Shown here one piece after another: positions 25,475 to 36,609 of a DNA stretch of 49,612 nucleotides. Every line of letters starts with the position of its first letter. The first letter of the stretch is position 1. Where the stretch lies: positions 1-49,612 of the forward strand of contig JAGXGV010000070.1 of NCBI GenBank assembly GCA_024636635.1, read 5' to 3'. A program made the position numbers and the translations under genes. Under the pieces are notes generated by a model that did not search any database, was not told where the DNA came from, and was given only the letters and a program-made list of their open reading frames with translations. The stretch is from Puniceibacterium sp. (GTDB taxonomy: Bacteria; Pseudomonadota; Alphaproteobacteria; Rhodobacterales; Rhodobacteraceae).

Positions 25475-27603
25475 CTCCAGAACCTGCCCCATTCCGATTG
25501 CAGTTCGGGTTGGTGTAGTTCGCGCACACCTTCGTAAAGCCGCCCCTGCACTTCGAGCCGCGCGCCGCCATCGCGCTGCACCGGTCGGATGGTCCGGGCG
25601 ATCTTGCGTGTGATCGGACTGCCGGTCAGGACGGACAGTGGCACCTCGAACCGGATGCCCTTGTCAAAGGAGCCTTCGCCAAAGTCGTCAAAGGACACGT
25701 CGGTCAGGGTGGCAAAGGCGCCGATCCGGATGCCGTTGTCGAATTCGCGGTTGATGCTGAGTGTGGCACCCCAGTCACCGGCCAGATAGCGGCCGGCATC
25801 GACCTGATAGGTGAACCCGTTGTCGGCATCGAAATAGGAAGACAGGTGGCCTGTCAGTACCTCATAATCCTGAAATCCGAAGCCCTGTTCGAAGTCACGC
25901 TGGCGGACATAATTCGCTTCGACCCCGAAGGCGAGGCGGCTGGTCACGGGTTTCCACAACACTTCGCCCGAGACCCCGCCGTACATGGATTCCAGATAGC
26001 CAAGCGTTAATCGGCCATAAAGATCCTGACCGGGGCGGAAGTATTTTGCGGCGGTAAGGTCGGTGAGGGCAGTCTGGCCTTCGCGGACATAGATATCAGC
26101 GTTCGTGCGGACGCGCGGGATCACCGAGTTCGATGGGCCGAGTTCGTCGCGGTTGCCGGCGAGGCGGTGTCGGACGCGGCCTTGGAAGACCAGTCCGGGG
26201 TTTGGTTCGAACCGCGCCCCCACCTCGACCCCGAGATCGAGCCGGACCGGCTGGCGCGGGTCGAAATAGGACGCCGCCAGATAGGGGCCGATGTTCCATC
26301 TGAAATCGGGGAAGGCGTCGGGCGACAGGGGGGCGGCGTTGACCGGATAGGCGTCGGCGATGTCGGCCCGGGCAAGGCTTTGCCAGGCGCCGTCCGGGGC
26401 ATGGGCCAGCTCTTCGATGTCTCTGCGGCGCAGGGTGATCCGCGACGCCGGGGTGCCTTCGGCGGTTACGGGGATCAGCACGAAGGTTTCGACCGAGGCG
26501 GGCATCAGGTTGGTAAGGATACGTGTCGCGCGACCGATGGCCTGAGCGGTATTGGTGTATTGCGTGTTGCGCAAACGCAGCGTGACGGTGCGCGGTGCGA
26601 CCTTCATCGCGTCAAGCCGCAGACCGCTTTCGGCAAAGGTCTGGGCGACATTGTTGCGCAGGATTTCGGCGCCATCCGCCTGCTGCGTCCAGCCAAGATC
26701 CGCGGCTGATCCTGGCGGGCGCGGCGCAACGGGCAGCGGCGCCGATTCCAGTCCGCCGGGGCGGTTCGTCGGCGCCTTGGGGTTGATCGTGTAGGTCAGA
26801 CGGACCTCTGCCTTGGTCCCGTAAAGCCAGGCCGCGCTGAGATCGAGCCCGTTGCGGAACCGGTAGCTTGCGCCGATGTTCACCGGCGAATTCTGGTCGA
26901 TCAGCCCACGCGAGGTTTCGGGCCTGTAGGCGTCCGAGGAGTATTCGGCAGAGAGCACCAGCCGGTCACCCAACTGGTATTGCAGACCGCCGAAAAGTGC
27001 CGCATCGCCACGGAACCATTGCCCGGCGTCCAGCCTGCCGGTCTGGGAAATGCCGGTTACTGACGCCGTACGTGTCTTGAACCGTACGGCGAGCAGGCCG
27101 AGCGGATTGTCAAAGCCGTTTTTGCCGGCAAAGCGGCCCCAGCCGATGCCGCCGGTGGCGCGCAGGCGGCCGAACGTCTTGGTCGCGACAAGGTATTCAC
27201 CGCCAAAGATGCCGGTGCCGCCGAAATCCTGCAACCCGACAGAGATGGCCGGCAAGGAGTCGGTTTCGGGGCTCAGCAGATAGCGGACGTCAAAGCTCCG
27301 GTCATAAAAGCCGTCTGTGTTGTCGAAGTCGCGGATGTAGACATACCGGAACACCCCTGACAGGCGGGGCGTGATCTGGAAATGTGCGGCGCTGCGCGCC
27401 GTGCCATCGAAGGTCCCGAGGGTGAAGGACAGGTCTGCATCCGGCATGGCGTGTGCGGTCGGCATGTCGATCATGCCCGGCACCCCAAGCGAATTCAGCG
27501 TCGGACGGGTCCACGCCCGGTCCTGGGCGAGGGTCGGCTGGGCCATCAAAACCGTAGCCAGGATTGCGCAACCGGCAAGCCGCATGGAGTGATCCGTCTT
27601 CAT
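25471..27603 (-). CDS. YjbH/GfcD family outer-membrane polysaccharide protein
   Basis: A 710-residue exported protein with a signal peptide (about residues 1-26, ending QPTLAQ) and the YjbH hallmark close to the mature N-terminus: PTLNSLGVPGMIDMPTAHAM. The rest is beta-strand-rich with alternating aromatic residues, fitting the predicted outer-membrane barrel(s) of YjbH/GfcD, proposed to help secrete or modify exopolysaccharide. It is the first gene of the leftward set YjbH, YjbF, YjbE-like, Wza-like. In E. coli yjbEFGH and gfcABCDE the order is the reverse (A/E first), and a GfcC/YjbG homologue is missing here. Start ATG 27603 is the first ATG in frame; the promoter should lie in the 130-base divergent gap. 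Confidence 0.87.
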   Translation of the reverse strand: MKTDHSMRLAGCAILATVLMAQPTLAQDRAWTRPTLNSLGVPGMIDMPTAHAMPDADLSFTLGTFDGTARSAAHFQITPRLSGVFRYVYIRDFDNTDGFYDRSFDVRYLLSPETDSLPAISVGLQDFGGTGIFGGEYLVATKTFGRLRATGGIGWGRFAGKNGFDNPLGLLAVRFKTRTASVTGISQTGRLDAGQWFRGDAALFGGLQYQLGDRLVLSAEYSSDAYRPETSRGLIDQNSPVNIGASYRFRNGLDLSAAWLYGTKAEVRLTYTINPKAPTNRPGGLESAPLPVAPRPPGSAADLGWTQQADGAEILRNNVAQTFAESGLRLDAMKVAPRTVTLRLRNTQYTNTAQAIGRATRILTNLMPASVETFVLIPVTAEGTPASRITLRRRDIEELAHAPDGAWQSLARADIADAYPVNAAPLSPDAFPDFRWNIGPYLAASYFDPRQPVRLDLGVEVGARFEPNPGLVFQGRVRHRLAGNRDELGPSNSVIPRVRTNADIYVREGQTALTDLTAAKYFRPGQDLYGRLTLGYLESMYGGVSGEVLWKPVTSRLAFGVEANYVRQRDFEQGFGFQDYEVLTGHLSSYFDADNGFTYQVDAGRYLAGDWGATLSINREFDNGIRIGAFATLTDVSFDDFGEGSFDKGIRFEVPLSVLTGSPITRKIARTIRPVQRDGGARLEVQGRLYEGVRELHQPELQSEWGRFWR

Positions 27604-27734
27604 AAAGCCCTTTTCGCGCTCTGTGTGCCCGCGTAATTTTCCTGCGCCTCTGAACGGTGACCGCCCCGGTCGACCATTCCTGTACCCGATGCAAATATTG
27701 AGGTCTTGGAGCGCGGGAATAAAAAGCCTAATTG
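27604..27734. promoter_or_regulatory. divergent promoter gap between the yjbH operon and the phosphoesterase gene
   Basis: A gap of 131 bases, AT-richer near the right end. On the plus strand TTGAGG at 27698-27703 and TAAAAA at 27720-27725 could form a weak -35/-10 pair with 16-base spacing. That would place the transcript start about 7-10 bases before the phosphoesterase ATG, making a nearly leaderless mRNA. The leftward promoter was not resolved. Confidence 0.35.
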
Positions 27735-28484
27735 ATGCACATGCGAATTTTTAGATGGAAACGTACCCCCAAACCCACATTCGATGCGCCTTTGGCGCCG
27801 TCTGTGCCGGTCTGCGTCATAGGGGATATTCACGGTCGGGCCGATCTTTTGGCGCGCCTTCTGGAACGCCTGGCCGCGACCGTGCCCCCGCAAGCCTGCC
27901 TTGTCTTTGTCGGTGACTTTGTCGACCGCGGCGACCAGAGCCGCGAAGTGCTGGAAACGCTTTGGTCGCTTCAGCAGGAACGGACCGGACAGGCTATCTG
28001 CCTGATGGGCAACCATGAACGCATGTTGCTCGATTTTCTCGACGAACCGGTCGCGCATGGCGCGCGCTGGATGCGCCATGGCGGGTTGCAGACACTGGCA
28101 AGCTATAGGGTGGGACCGGCTGCCGCCACCGCCGAAGGTGCGGATTGGATCGCGGTGCGCGACTGGTTCCGCGAGGAGCTGGGGGAAACCGAACCCTGGC
28201 TTCGCACCCTGCCCCTGACGTGGCAAAGCGGCAATCTTGCTGTCGTGCATGCCGCCGTGGATCCGGCACTTGCGCTGGAGGATCAGAGCGAAAGTGTCCT
28301 GCTCTGGGGGCATCCCGAGTTCGGGAAGACGTTGCGGACGGATGGTATCTGGGTCGCGCATGGGCATACGATCATCGATCAGCCCCGCGCCGAACACGGC
28401 CGCATTTCCGTGGACACCGGGGCCTATGCGACCGGAACCCTGACCGCGGCTTTCATCAACGAAGGGATGGTCACCTTTCTGTGA
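27735..28484 (+). CDS. metallophosphoesterase, PPP-family serine/threonine phosphatase-like
   Basis: A 249-residue calcineurin-type phosphoesterase. The metal-binding motifs are in order: GDIHGR (about residue 30), GDFVDRG (about 61), GNHE (about 93), then HAAVD (about 174) and GHT (about 216). It resembles bacterial PPP phosphatases and diadenosine-tetraphosphatase-like enzymes, so the substrate could be a phosphoprotein or a nucleotide. Starts are possible at ATG 27735 or 27741; neither has a clear ribosome site. It sits between polysaccharide export genes and an ExoY-type transferase and converges on the latter with an 11-base gap. A role in regulating polysaccharide production is only inferred from position. 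Confidence 0.85.
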   Translation: MHMRIFRWKRTPKPTFDAPLAPSVPVCVIGDIHGRADLLARLLERLAATVPPQACLVFVGDFVDRGDQSREVLETLWSLQQERTGQAICLMGNHERMLLDFLDEPVAHGARWMRHGGLQTLASYRVGPAAATAEGADWIAVRDWFREELGETEPWLRTLPLTWQSGNLAVVHAAVDPALALEDQSESVLLWGHPEFGKTLRTDGIWVAHGHTIIDQPRAEHGRISVDTGAYATGTLTAAFINEGMVTFL

Positions 28485-28495
28485 CGGTGGCCGTG

Positions 28496-29194
28496 TCAGC
28501 GGCCGGTTCTGTCGAGGACGGCGCCGAGGGTGGCCACCAGTATCTTCGCATCGGTGCGGAGCGACAGGGTATCGACGTATTCCACATCCATCCGAATACG
28601 CTCTTCATAGCTGATGTCATTGCGGCCCGACACCTGCCACAACCCGGTGATTCCCGGGGCAAGGGACAGGTAATGGCGGCGGTAGGCACCGTAGCGTTTG
28701 ACCTCTTCGCGCACGACAGGACGAGGTCCCACAAAGCTCATGTCGCCTTTCAGCACGTTCCATATCTGCGGTAGCTCATCCAGGCTGGTCTTGCGGATGA
28801 AGTCGCCAAGGCGGGTGATGCGCGGATCGTCCGTCAGTTTGTGATCGCGCTGCCATTCCTGCGCGGCCTGCGGGTTCGCGGCCAGATATGTGCGCAGCTC
28901 GCGTTCCGCATCCATCACCATCGAGCGGACCTTCCAGCAGGCGAACACCTTTCCGTTGCGGCCCACCCTCAGATGCCCGAAGAAACCCGGCCCGCCATCG
29001 CGGCGCACGGCGAGCCACAGCGCAAGCAGAACCGGAGCGATCACCGGAAGCAGAAACAGCGCAAGCGTCACGTCAAACGCACGTTTGCCATGCCGACCAT
29101 ACGCGCCGCCGGGTGTGCTGGATGTATGTGGTTCCACTGTTGCGGCCGGGACAAATCTTGAACCGACCCAATAGCCCGAGTGCGATTGTTTCAT
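28496..29194 (-). CDS. exoY: sugar transferase, undecaprenyl-phosphate glycosyl-1-phosphate transferase (ExoY/WcaJ-type)
   Basis: A 232-residue initiating enzyme that transfers a sugar-1-phosphate (galactose or glucose) from its UDP form to undecaprenyl phosphate, the first step of exopolysaccharide assembly. After a polar N-terminus there is one hydrophobic segment (about residues 40-62, [20 protein letters not shown]). The catalytic part holds [10 protein letters not shown] (about 88), the [20 protein letters not shown] block (about 122) and [13 protein letters not shown]. It closes with [16 protein letters not shown]. It lacks the multi-helix N-terminal domain of WcaJ and so is ExoY-sized. 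ATG 29194 has GGAG 8 bases upstream. It probably supplies the sugar chain exported by the adjacent Wza/YjbH genes. Confidence 0.9.
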   Translation of the reverse strand: MKQSHSGYWVGSRFVPAATVEPHTSSTPGGAYGRHGKRAFDVTLALFLLPVIAPVLLALWLAVRRDGGPGFFGHLRVGRNGKVFACWKVRSMVMDAERELRTYLAANPQAAQEWQRDHKLTDDPRITRLGDFIRKTSLDELPQIWNVLKGDMSFVGPRPVVREEVKRYGAYRRHYLSLAPGITGLWQVSGRNDISYEERIRMDVEYVDTLSLRTDAKILVATLGAVLDRTGR

Positions 29195-29806
29195 GGCGGA
29201 GGCTCCATCTTGGGAAGTGCTTTTCAGTGTCCGTGACTGCCGGGCAGTTCAGGACTGTTCATATCAACTTGGGTCAACGACAACTCTCAAATGTCCCGTA
29301 TTAACCCGTTGGCGCGATTAGTGTTCCTAGGTTTTGCCAGTCATCAGCATTTTCACGATGACTTGATGACAACCATTGCGGTCTTTACGGGACAACAACA
29401 TATCTAAAATAGGATGTCGCTTGATGACCCGCTTTCCATTCTTGCGGGACGGGCGCTGGTGTTTCCGTGTAGCGAAATTTTAATCAACTGATAATATTAG
29501 CCAAAAGATTGGCTGGTTGGGAGTGCTGAAATTTCCGTACCGGATGTGCGGTCACTTCAAGCTCTCAGGGCAACGGTGAAATTTTTGACCTAGTGACGCA
29601 AAAAAAGCGTGGCGGCTGAATAATGGTGCAGCGTTAGAACGTGGAAAGCAGCTTTTTGGACAAGACTTCTTGCGATGCGTGGCCGGATTTCCGGAAAGGA
29701 TGCCATTTCCGGCGGCATGATGGGCTGGAGAGAATCAGCGCATAGCAACGCCCGCCCTATTTGCAGAGCACACCAAACACGGAGTCCGGATTTTTGTAGG
29801 GAATAA
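29195..29806. other. non-coding region upstream of exoY, AT-richer than the rest
   Basis: About 610 bases with no credible gene on either strand. It should contain the leftward exoY promoter. Two related blocks are visible: CTTGATGAC at 29362 and 29420, each followed by CGGGAC (29388 and 29445), forming a diverged repeat of about 40 bases at a 58-base interval. A small stem AGCCAA-AAGA-TTGGCT lies at 29499-29514. The sequence near 29590 has a run of seven A. Lower GC than the flanking genes suggests regulatory DNA or an eroded gene. Confidence 0.5.
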
Positions 29807-29882
29807 TGGGGCGACTGACGGGGCTCGAACCCGCGACCACTCGGACCACAACCGAGAGCTCTACCGCTGAGCTACAGTCGCC
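29807..29882 (-). tRNA. tRNA-His (anticodon GTG), with encoded CCA
   Basis: On the minus strand a complete cloverleaf can be folded. It starts with the extra G (G-1) typical of histidine tRNAs, then acceptor GCGACTG pairing with CAGTCGC, D-stem GCTC/GAGC, anticodon arm CTCGG-TTGTGGT-CCGAG with anticodon GTG, and T-arm GCGGG-TTCGAAC-CCCGT. It ends with discriminator C73, which pairs with G-1, and an encoded CCA. G-1:C73 is the classical identity element for histidyl-tRNA synthetase. The hisS gene lies 174 bases upstream on the same strand. Confidence 0.97.
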
Positions 29883-30056
29883 GCAGTGGCTCGGACTTAG
29901 CGAATGCTGCGCGGCTTGTCCATAGGCTTCTGGTTTAATTCCGGCGGTCGGAAATTATTGGGAAATCTAGGGAAAGTTTAGCGATGTCATAGGGTTGACC
30001 GGAGACGGCTGGCTGGCGGGGTCCGCACCGCCTGCCATATGTGTGCAATTTCCGCG

Positions 30057-31379
30057 CTATTCTGCACGCGCGGCCGCAAAACCTTCAACCGAGATGTCCG
30101 CCTGGGCGCCCGTGGTCATGTCCTTGAGCTGGTGTTGACCGTCACGCACGATCCAGACATGCGGGATGCCCTTGTCGTTGGCGTATTTCAACTGTTTGTC
30201 CAGCCGGCTCACGTCCGGCAGCACTTCGACATTTGCCCCCGTGGCACGAATCTGCGCGGCCAGTGCCTGTGCTTCGGCTTCGGGAAAGCTGTCGTCGCCG
30301 GCAACCAGAACATCGGTCGGGCAGCGGCGGCCGGGCTCAAGCAGGCCCTCGCTCAGAAGCTTGGTGAAGATCCGGGTCAGGCCGATCGAGATGCCGACAC
30401 CGGGCAGCTTGCGCTTCATGAACTGCCCGACAAGGTTTTCATACCGGCCGCCCGCGCAGATCGACGGATAACCGGGGAAGTCGATAAAGCGCGCCTCGTA
30501 GACCACACCTGTATAATAGTCGAATCCGCGCGAAATCGAAAGATCGCCGTCGATGACAAAATCCGCCGGGCGGCTCTGCTCGACCCTGGCAAGCAGGGCG
30601 CAGAGCGCGTCGCGGCCCGCGTCGGCATCCGGATTGGACAGGCCAAGGGCGTCCATCCCGTCAGAGATGGCATCGGGGCCGCCCTTGATCTTGCAATAGC
30701 GGATGCAGGTGTCGATGCCTGCGGCATCAAGGCCGAGGTCGCTGGACAGGCGGTCGGACAGTTGTTCCGTGCTCAGCTTGTCCACCTTGTCGAGGATGCG
30801 CGCCAGAAGCGTGCCGTCGGACAGGCCAAGGTGCTGCGCCAGCCCGTCCATGATGCGGCGGTTCGAGACCTGGAACCGGACCGGCCCCACGCCCAGCCGG
30901 GTCAGCGCGACGACAGCCATCTCGAGCATCTCGGCATCATAGGCGAGCGATACATTGTCCTGGTCGATCACGTCGATGTCGCACTGGGTGAATTCGCGGT
31001 AGCGTCCCTCTTGCGGACGTTCGCCGCGCCAGCAGCGCTGCATCTGGTAACGCTTGAAAGGAAAGGTCAGGTTGCCGTGGTTCTTGGCGACATAGCGCGC
31101 CGTGGGCACCGTCAGGTCATAGTGCAGGGCAAGCTTGGCGGTGCCTTCACCCGCGGCGGCAAGCCGGGTCAGGGCATAGATTTCCTTGTCCACATCCTCG
31201 CCCTTGGAAGCGAGCGTCTGGACTGTCTCGACCGAAGGCGTTTCGATGTTGGCATAGCCGTAGCTTTCAAAGACCTGCGCAAGGATGGCTAGCCAGCGCC
31301 GCTCTGCATCCCGCACTTCGGGCGTGAATTCGGGGAAGCCGCTGATTGCGAAACTGAGCTTGGTCTTGGCGCCTGTCAT
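30057..31379 (-). CDS. hisS: histidyl-tRNA synthetase
   Basis: A class II aminoacyl-tRNA synthetase of 440 residues that charges tRNA-His. ATG 31379 gives MTGAKTKLSFAISGFPEFTP with GAAGGG 9 bases upstream; the frame stays open to 31550 but the extension is not protein-like. Motif 2 is FKRYQMQRCWRGERPQEGRY with REFTQCDIDVI following. The histidine-specific block is ISRGFDYYTGVVYEA (about residue 275), then AGGRYENLVGQF, and motif 3 is GVGISIGLTRIF. A C-terminal anticodon-binding domain (about residues 345-440) follows. Its own tRNA gene is directly downstream. The leader contains stacked small hairpins. Confidence 0.96.
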   Translation of the reverse strand: MTGAKTKLSFAISGFPEFTPEVRDAERRWLAILAQVFESYGYANIETPSVETVQTLASKGEDVDKEIYALTRLAAAGEGTAKLALHYDLTVPTARYVAKNHGNLTFPFKRYQMQRCWRGERPQEGRYREFTQCDIDVIDQDNVSLAYDAEMLEMAVVALTRLGVGPVRFQVSNRRIMDGLAQHLGLSDGTLLARILDKVDKLSTEQLSDRLSSDLGLDAAGIDTCIRYCKIKGGPDAISDGMDALGLSNPDADAGRDALCALLARVEQSRPADFVIDGDLSISRGFDYYTGVVYEARFIDFPGYPSICAGGRYENLVGQFMKRKLPGVGISIGLTRIFTKLLSEGLLEPGRRCPTDVLVAGDDSFPEAEAQALAAQIRATGANVEVLPDVSRLDKQLKYANDKGIPHVWIVRDGQHQLKDMTTGAQADISVEGFAAARAE

Positions 31380-31744
31380 CGTGTCGTGCCCTTCGATCCA
31401 GCGCCGGACGGGGACCTGTGCGGACCCGGTGTCCCGGCTTTTTTGACACGGCGGGTTTACGGGCAATCCCGTTGAACCACAACTGCAAATAGCGGGCCGA
31501 CGCCGCCCGGAGTGGCGGCGTGCAAAGCATGTTGCACGCCCACCGGGCACCGGATGGCGCGGGATTCCGGCACGCGCCTGGCTGACGGGGATCTTTGGAC
31601 AAAATTAACCCGGCTAGGGGTACAACTGTAACAATGGACGATTTAGCGGGCAAGATATCCCATGATTTCGCCGTTCACCTTTATTTTGCTTTGCTATACA
31701 ACGGCGTTCGCGTATCCGATGGAGGAAACAATACGAAGCAGGCC
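31380..31744. promoter_or_regulatory. divergent region between hisS and the desaturase, with stacked hairpins
   Basis: About 365 bases. Three small perfect stems follow one another: ACGCCGCC/GGCGGCGT (31500-31521), GTGCAA/TTGCAC (31520-31537) and GCCC/GGGC (31538-31548). The first two share two bases and so compete at the tip. On the hisS strand they would sit about 120-170 bases ahead of the start codon. The minus strand also contains TTGTGGT (31476-31482), the same seven bases as the tRNA-His anticodon loop. The right part (31600-31740) is AT-richer and probably holds the desaturase promoter. Confidence 0.45.
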
Positions 31745-32770
31745 ATGATACATCAAACCTTTGACGGGACCACCAGGGCAGCGAGCGACTGGGTGCGTAT
31801 TCTTGCGCGGTATCGCGAACCGAATTCCTTGCGCAGCAGCTTCGAGTTGGGGGTCTCTCTGGTCCCGTTCGTGACGCTCTGGGTGCTGGCCTGCTGGGTC
31901 GCCCAGTTCTCTTACATCGGGGCGCTGCTGATTTCTGCCCTGAACGGCTGCTTTCTGCTGCGGCTGTTCTGTATCCAGCATGATTGCGGCCATGGATCGT
32001 TCTATGGCAACCGCACGCTGAGCGACTGGATCGGCCGCGTGCTGGGCGTGGTCACCCTGACGCCCTACGATGTCTGGAGGCGCACCCATTCGATTCATCA
32101 CAGCCATGCCGGCGATCTGGATCACCGGGGAATCGGCGACGTGATGACCCTGACGATCGAGGAATATCATCAGCGCACGCCGTTCGGTCGCTGGCTCTAT
32201 CGCGCCTACCGGCATCCGCTGGTGATGTTCGGGCTTGGTCCGACCTATCTTTTCTTCCTGGCGAACCGGTTGCCCCTGGGTCTGATGACGCAGGGCCGCC
32301 GCTACTGGGTTTCGGCCATGGGCACCAATCTGGGCATCGCCTGTGTCGTGACGATGATCGTGTATTTCGGCGGGTTGCAGGCGCTGTTTCTGGTGTTCCT
32401 GCCGACCACGCTGATCGCGGCGTCGATCGGGGTGTGGCTGTTCTACGTCCAGCACCAGTTCGAGACGACGCATTGGGAACAGAAACCCGACTGGCAGTTG
32501 CACGACGCTGCACTGCACGGCAGTTCACACTATGATCTGCCGCCGATTCTGGCCTGGTTCACGGCGAACATCGGTATCCACCATGTTCACCACCTCTATA
32601 GCCGCATACCGTTCTACCGCCTGTCCGAAGTGCTGCGCGACCACAAGGAACTGGTCGAATGCAGCCGGATGACCCTTCTTCAAAGCCTTAAATGCGCGAG
32701 CCTGGACCTGTGGGATGAAAAGAGCCGTCGTCTGGTGTCGTTCGCCACGGCACGCAAACTGGCGGTCTGA
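31745..32770 (+). CDS. fatty acid desaturase (membrane di-iron type)
   Basis: A 341-residue membrane-bound acyl-lipid desaturase, probably adding a double bond to membrane fatty acids. The three histidine boxes are all present: HDCGHGS (about residue 78), HSIHHSHAGD (about 115) and HHVHHL (about 280). Four or more hydrophobic segments lie between and around them. It resembles delta-12/omega-type bacterial desaturases. The start is uncertain: ATG 31745 has a weak site, GGAGG lies 19 bases away, and in-frame alternatives exist at 31634 (ATG) and 31595. It is divergent from hisS and convergent with the AEC gene. Specificity cannot be told. Confidence 0.87.
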   Translation: MIHQTFDGTTRAASDWVRILARYREPNSLRSSFELGVSLVPFVTLWVLACWVAQFSYIGALLISALNGCFLLRLFCIQHDCGHGSFYGNRTLSDWIGRVLGVVTLTPYDVWRRTHSIHHSHAGDLDHRGIGDVMTLTIEEYHQRTPFGRWLYRAYRHPLVMFGLGPTYLFFLANRLPLGLMTQGRRYWVSAMGTNLGIACVVTMIVYFGGLQALFLVFLPTTLIAASIGVWLFYVQHQFETTHWEQKPDWQLHDAALHGSSHYDLPPILAWFTANIGIHHVHHLYSRIPFYRLSEVLRDHKELVECSRMTLLQSLKCASLDLWDEKSRRLVSFATARKLAV

Positions 32771-32896
32771 CTGTGGTTCGGGTCCGGAGTGACGGGCCCG
32801 ACGCGCGGAGGCGACTGAGGAAAACCTGCCGACCGTGACACGCGATGACCGGAACGGCGCCGGGGCCGCCGGTGGGGGGGGACCCCGCCCCGTCGG

Positions 32897-33847
32897 TCAG
32901 GGAAAACCGAAAAGATACAGAACCAGCGGGATTGTACCGATTGCGGCAAGTGTCTGCCCGGTCACGATGCCGGCCATGAAGGTTCCGTCGCCCTTCAACT
33001 GTTGTGTCAGGATATACGCGGTCGGCGCCGTGGGGATGGCCGAAAAGATCACGAGGACCAGCGCCTCGGTCCCGCTGAGGCCGAAGGCGAACCCGACGGC
33101 CGCAGCCAGCATCGGCATCGCCAGCAGACGCAGCACGGCATTTCCCGCCAGGGCGCCAATGTCCTGCCGCATCGCCGCCGGTCGCAGGGCGGCACCGACG
33201 CACAGCAGGCCCAGCGGGAGACTGCCGCGCGCCAGAAGATCCAGAAATCTCTCGATGCCGAAAGGCAGACTTGCGCCGGTGAGGGCGAGCGTTATTCCGG
33301 CAAGGCAGGCCAGGATGAGCGGGTTGCGCGCCATGGTGCGGATCAGGACGCGGGGCCTGCGGGCGGCGCCTGTCTCTGCCAGAGCCAGGATCGACAGCAC
33401 ATTGACCAGCGGAACGGACACCGCAAGGAAGACCGCAGCCCGTTCAAGCCCGCTGGGTCCGGCCATGCTGGCCGTGATCGCCAGCCCGAGATAGGTGTTG
33501 AACCGGACGACGCCCTGCAAGCCAGGTCCGAAGCGCGCTGCCGGGGCAGGGTGGAACCTGCGCGCTGCGGCCAGAAGCGTTGCGGCCAGGCCGATGGTCA
33601 CGACCGCCGCCCCCCCAAGCCGGAGTATGGCGGGGTCGCGCACGGGGGCGTCCACAAGGCTGGACACCAGCAGCGCGGGAAAAAGGACAAAGTAGTTCAT
33701 GCGCTCGGCGGCCGGCCAGAATCCGGAGCTCGGAAAGTCTGCCCGCGCCAGGCAGAAGCCAAGGCAGATCAGTGCGAAGAGTGGCCAGATCGTGATGAAA
33801 AGCAAAATGACCGCCCCCGATTGGTCTGCCGGAGTACCCGTGGCCAT
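32897..33847 (-). CDS. AEC family transporter (auxin efflux carrier-like permease)
   Basis: A 316-residue membrane protein with about ten hydrophobic segments in two five-helix halves, typical of the AEC (auxin efflux carrier / MdcF-like) permeases that move small carboxylic acids. Family features are FWPAAERMNYFVLFPALLVS near residue 43, then FNTYLGLAI in the middle, and IPTAPTAYILTQQL near residue 275. ATG 33847 is the first in frame; a later ATG (MNYF) would cut off the first helix. It stands alone with no substrate-specific neighbour, so the cargo is unknown. Confidence 0.85.
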   Translation of the reverse strand: MATGTPADQSGAVILLFITIWPLFALICLGFCLARADFPSSGFWPAAERMNYFVLFPALLVSSLVDAPVRDPAILRLGGAAVVTIGLAATLLAAARRFHPAPAARFGPGLQGVVRFNTYLGLAITASMAGPSGLERAAVFLAVSVPLVNVLSILALAETGAARRPRVLIRTMARNPLILACLAGITLALTGASLPFGIERFLDLLARGSLPLGLLCVGAALRPAAMRQDIGALAGNAVLRLLAMPMLAAAVGFAFGLSGTEALVLVIFSAIPTAPTAYILTQQLKGDGTFMAGIVTGQTLAAIGTIPLVLYLFGFP

Positions 33848-34073
33848 GACCTAACACCGCAAGCCATGCGGCTTCCAGTGGCGCCCCCGGGGATTCTTGC
33901 GCTGCTGTCCTGACGGGGCCGTTTTCCAGGACATGCAGCGTTGATCCGGGGCCTTGGATTCCGGAGGCCGCAAGGACAAGTCGCCCTGTCCGGCCAATCA
34001 TGCGATCCGCGCAAGTGTCCGCTTGTTCGGACCGGCACTGCTCAGCCGGTCCATCCATTTCCCCAACGGTGCC

Positions 34074-36590
<2,517 letters not shown>

Positions 36591-36609
36591 CTACGCGCTG
36601 AACCGGGTT

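Noticed and set aside
31380..31550. Long N-terminal extension of hisS or a histidine-rich leader peptide
   Set aside because: The open frame up to 31550 has no ribosome site and no run of His codons, so neither an extended protein nor a classical attenuator peptide is supported.
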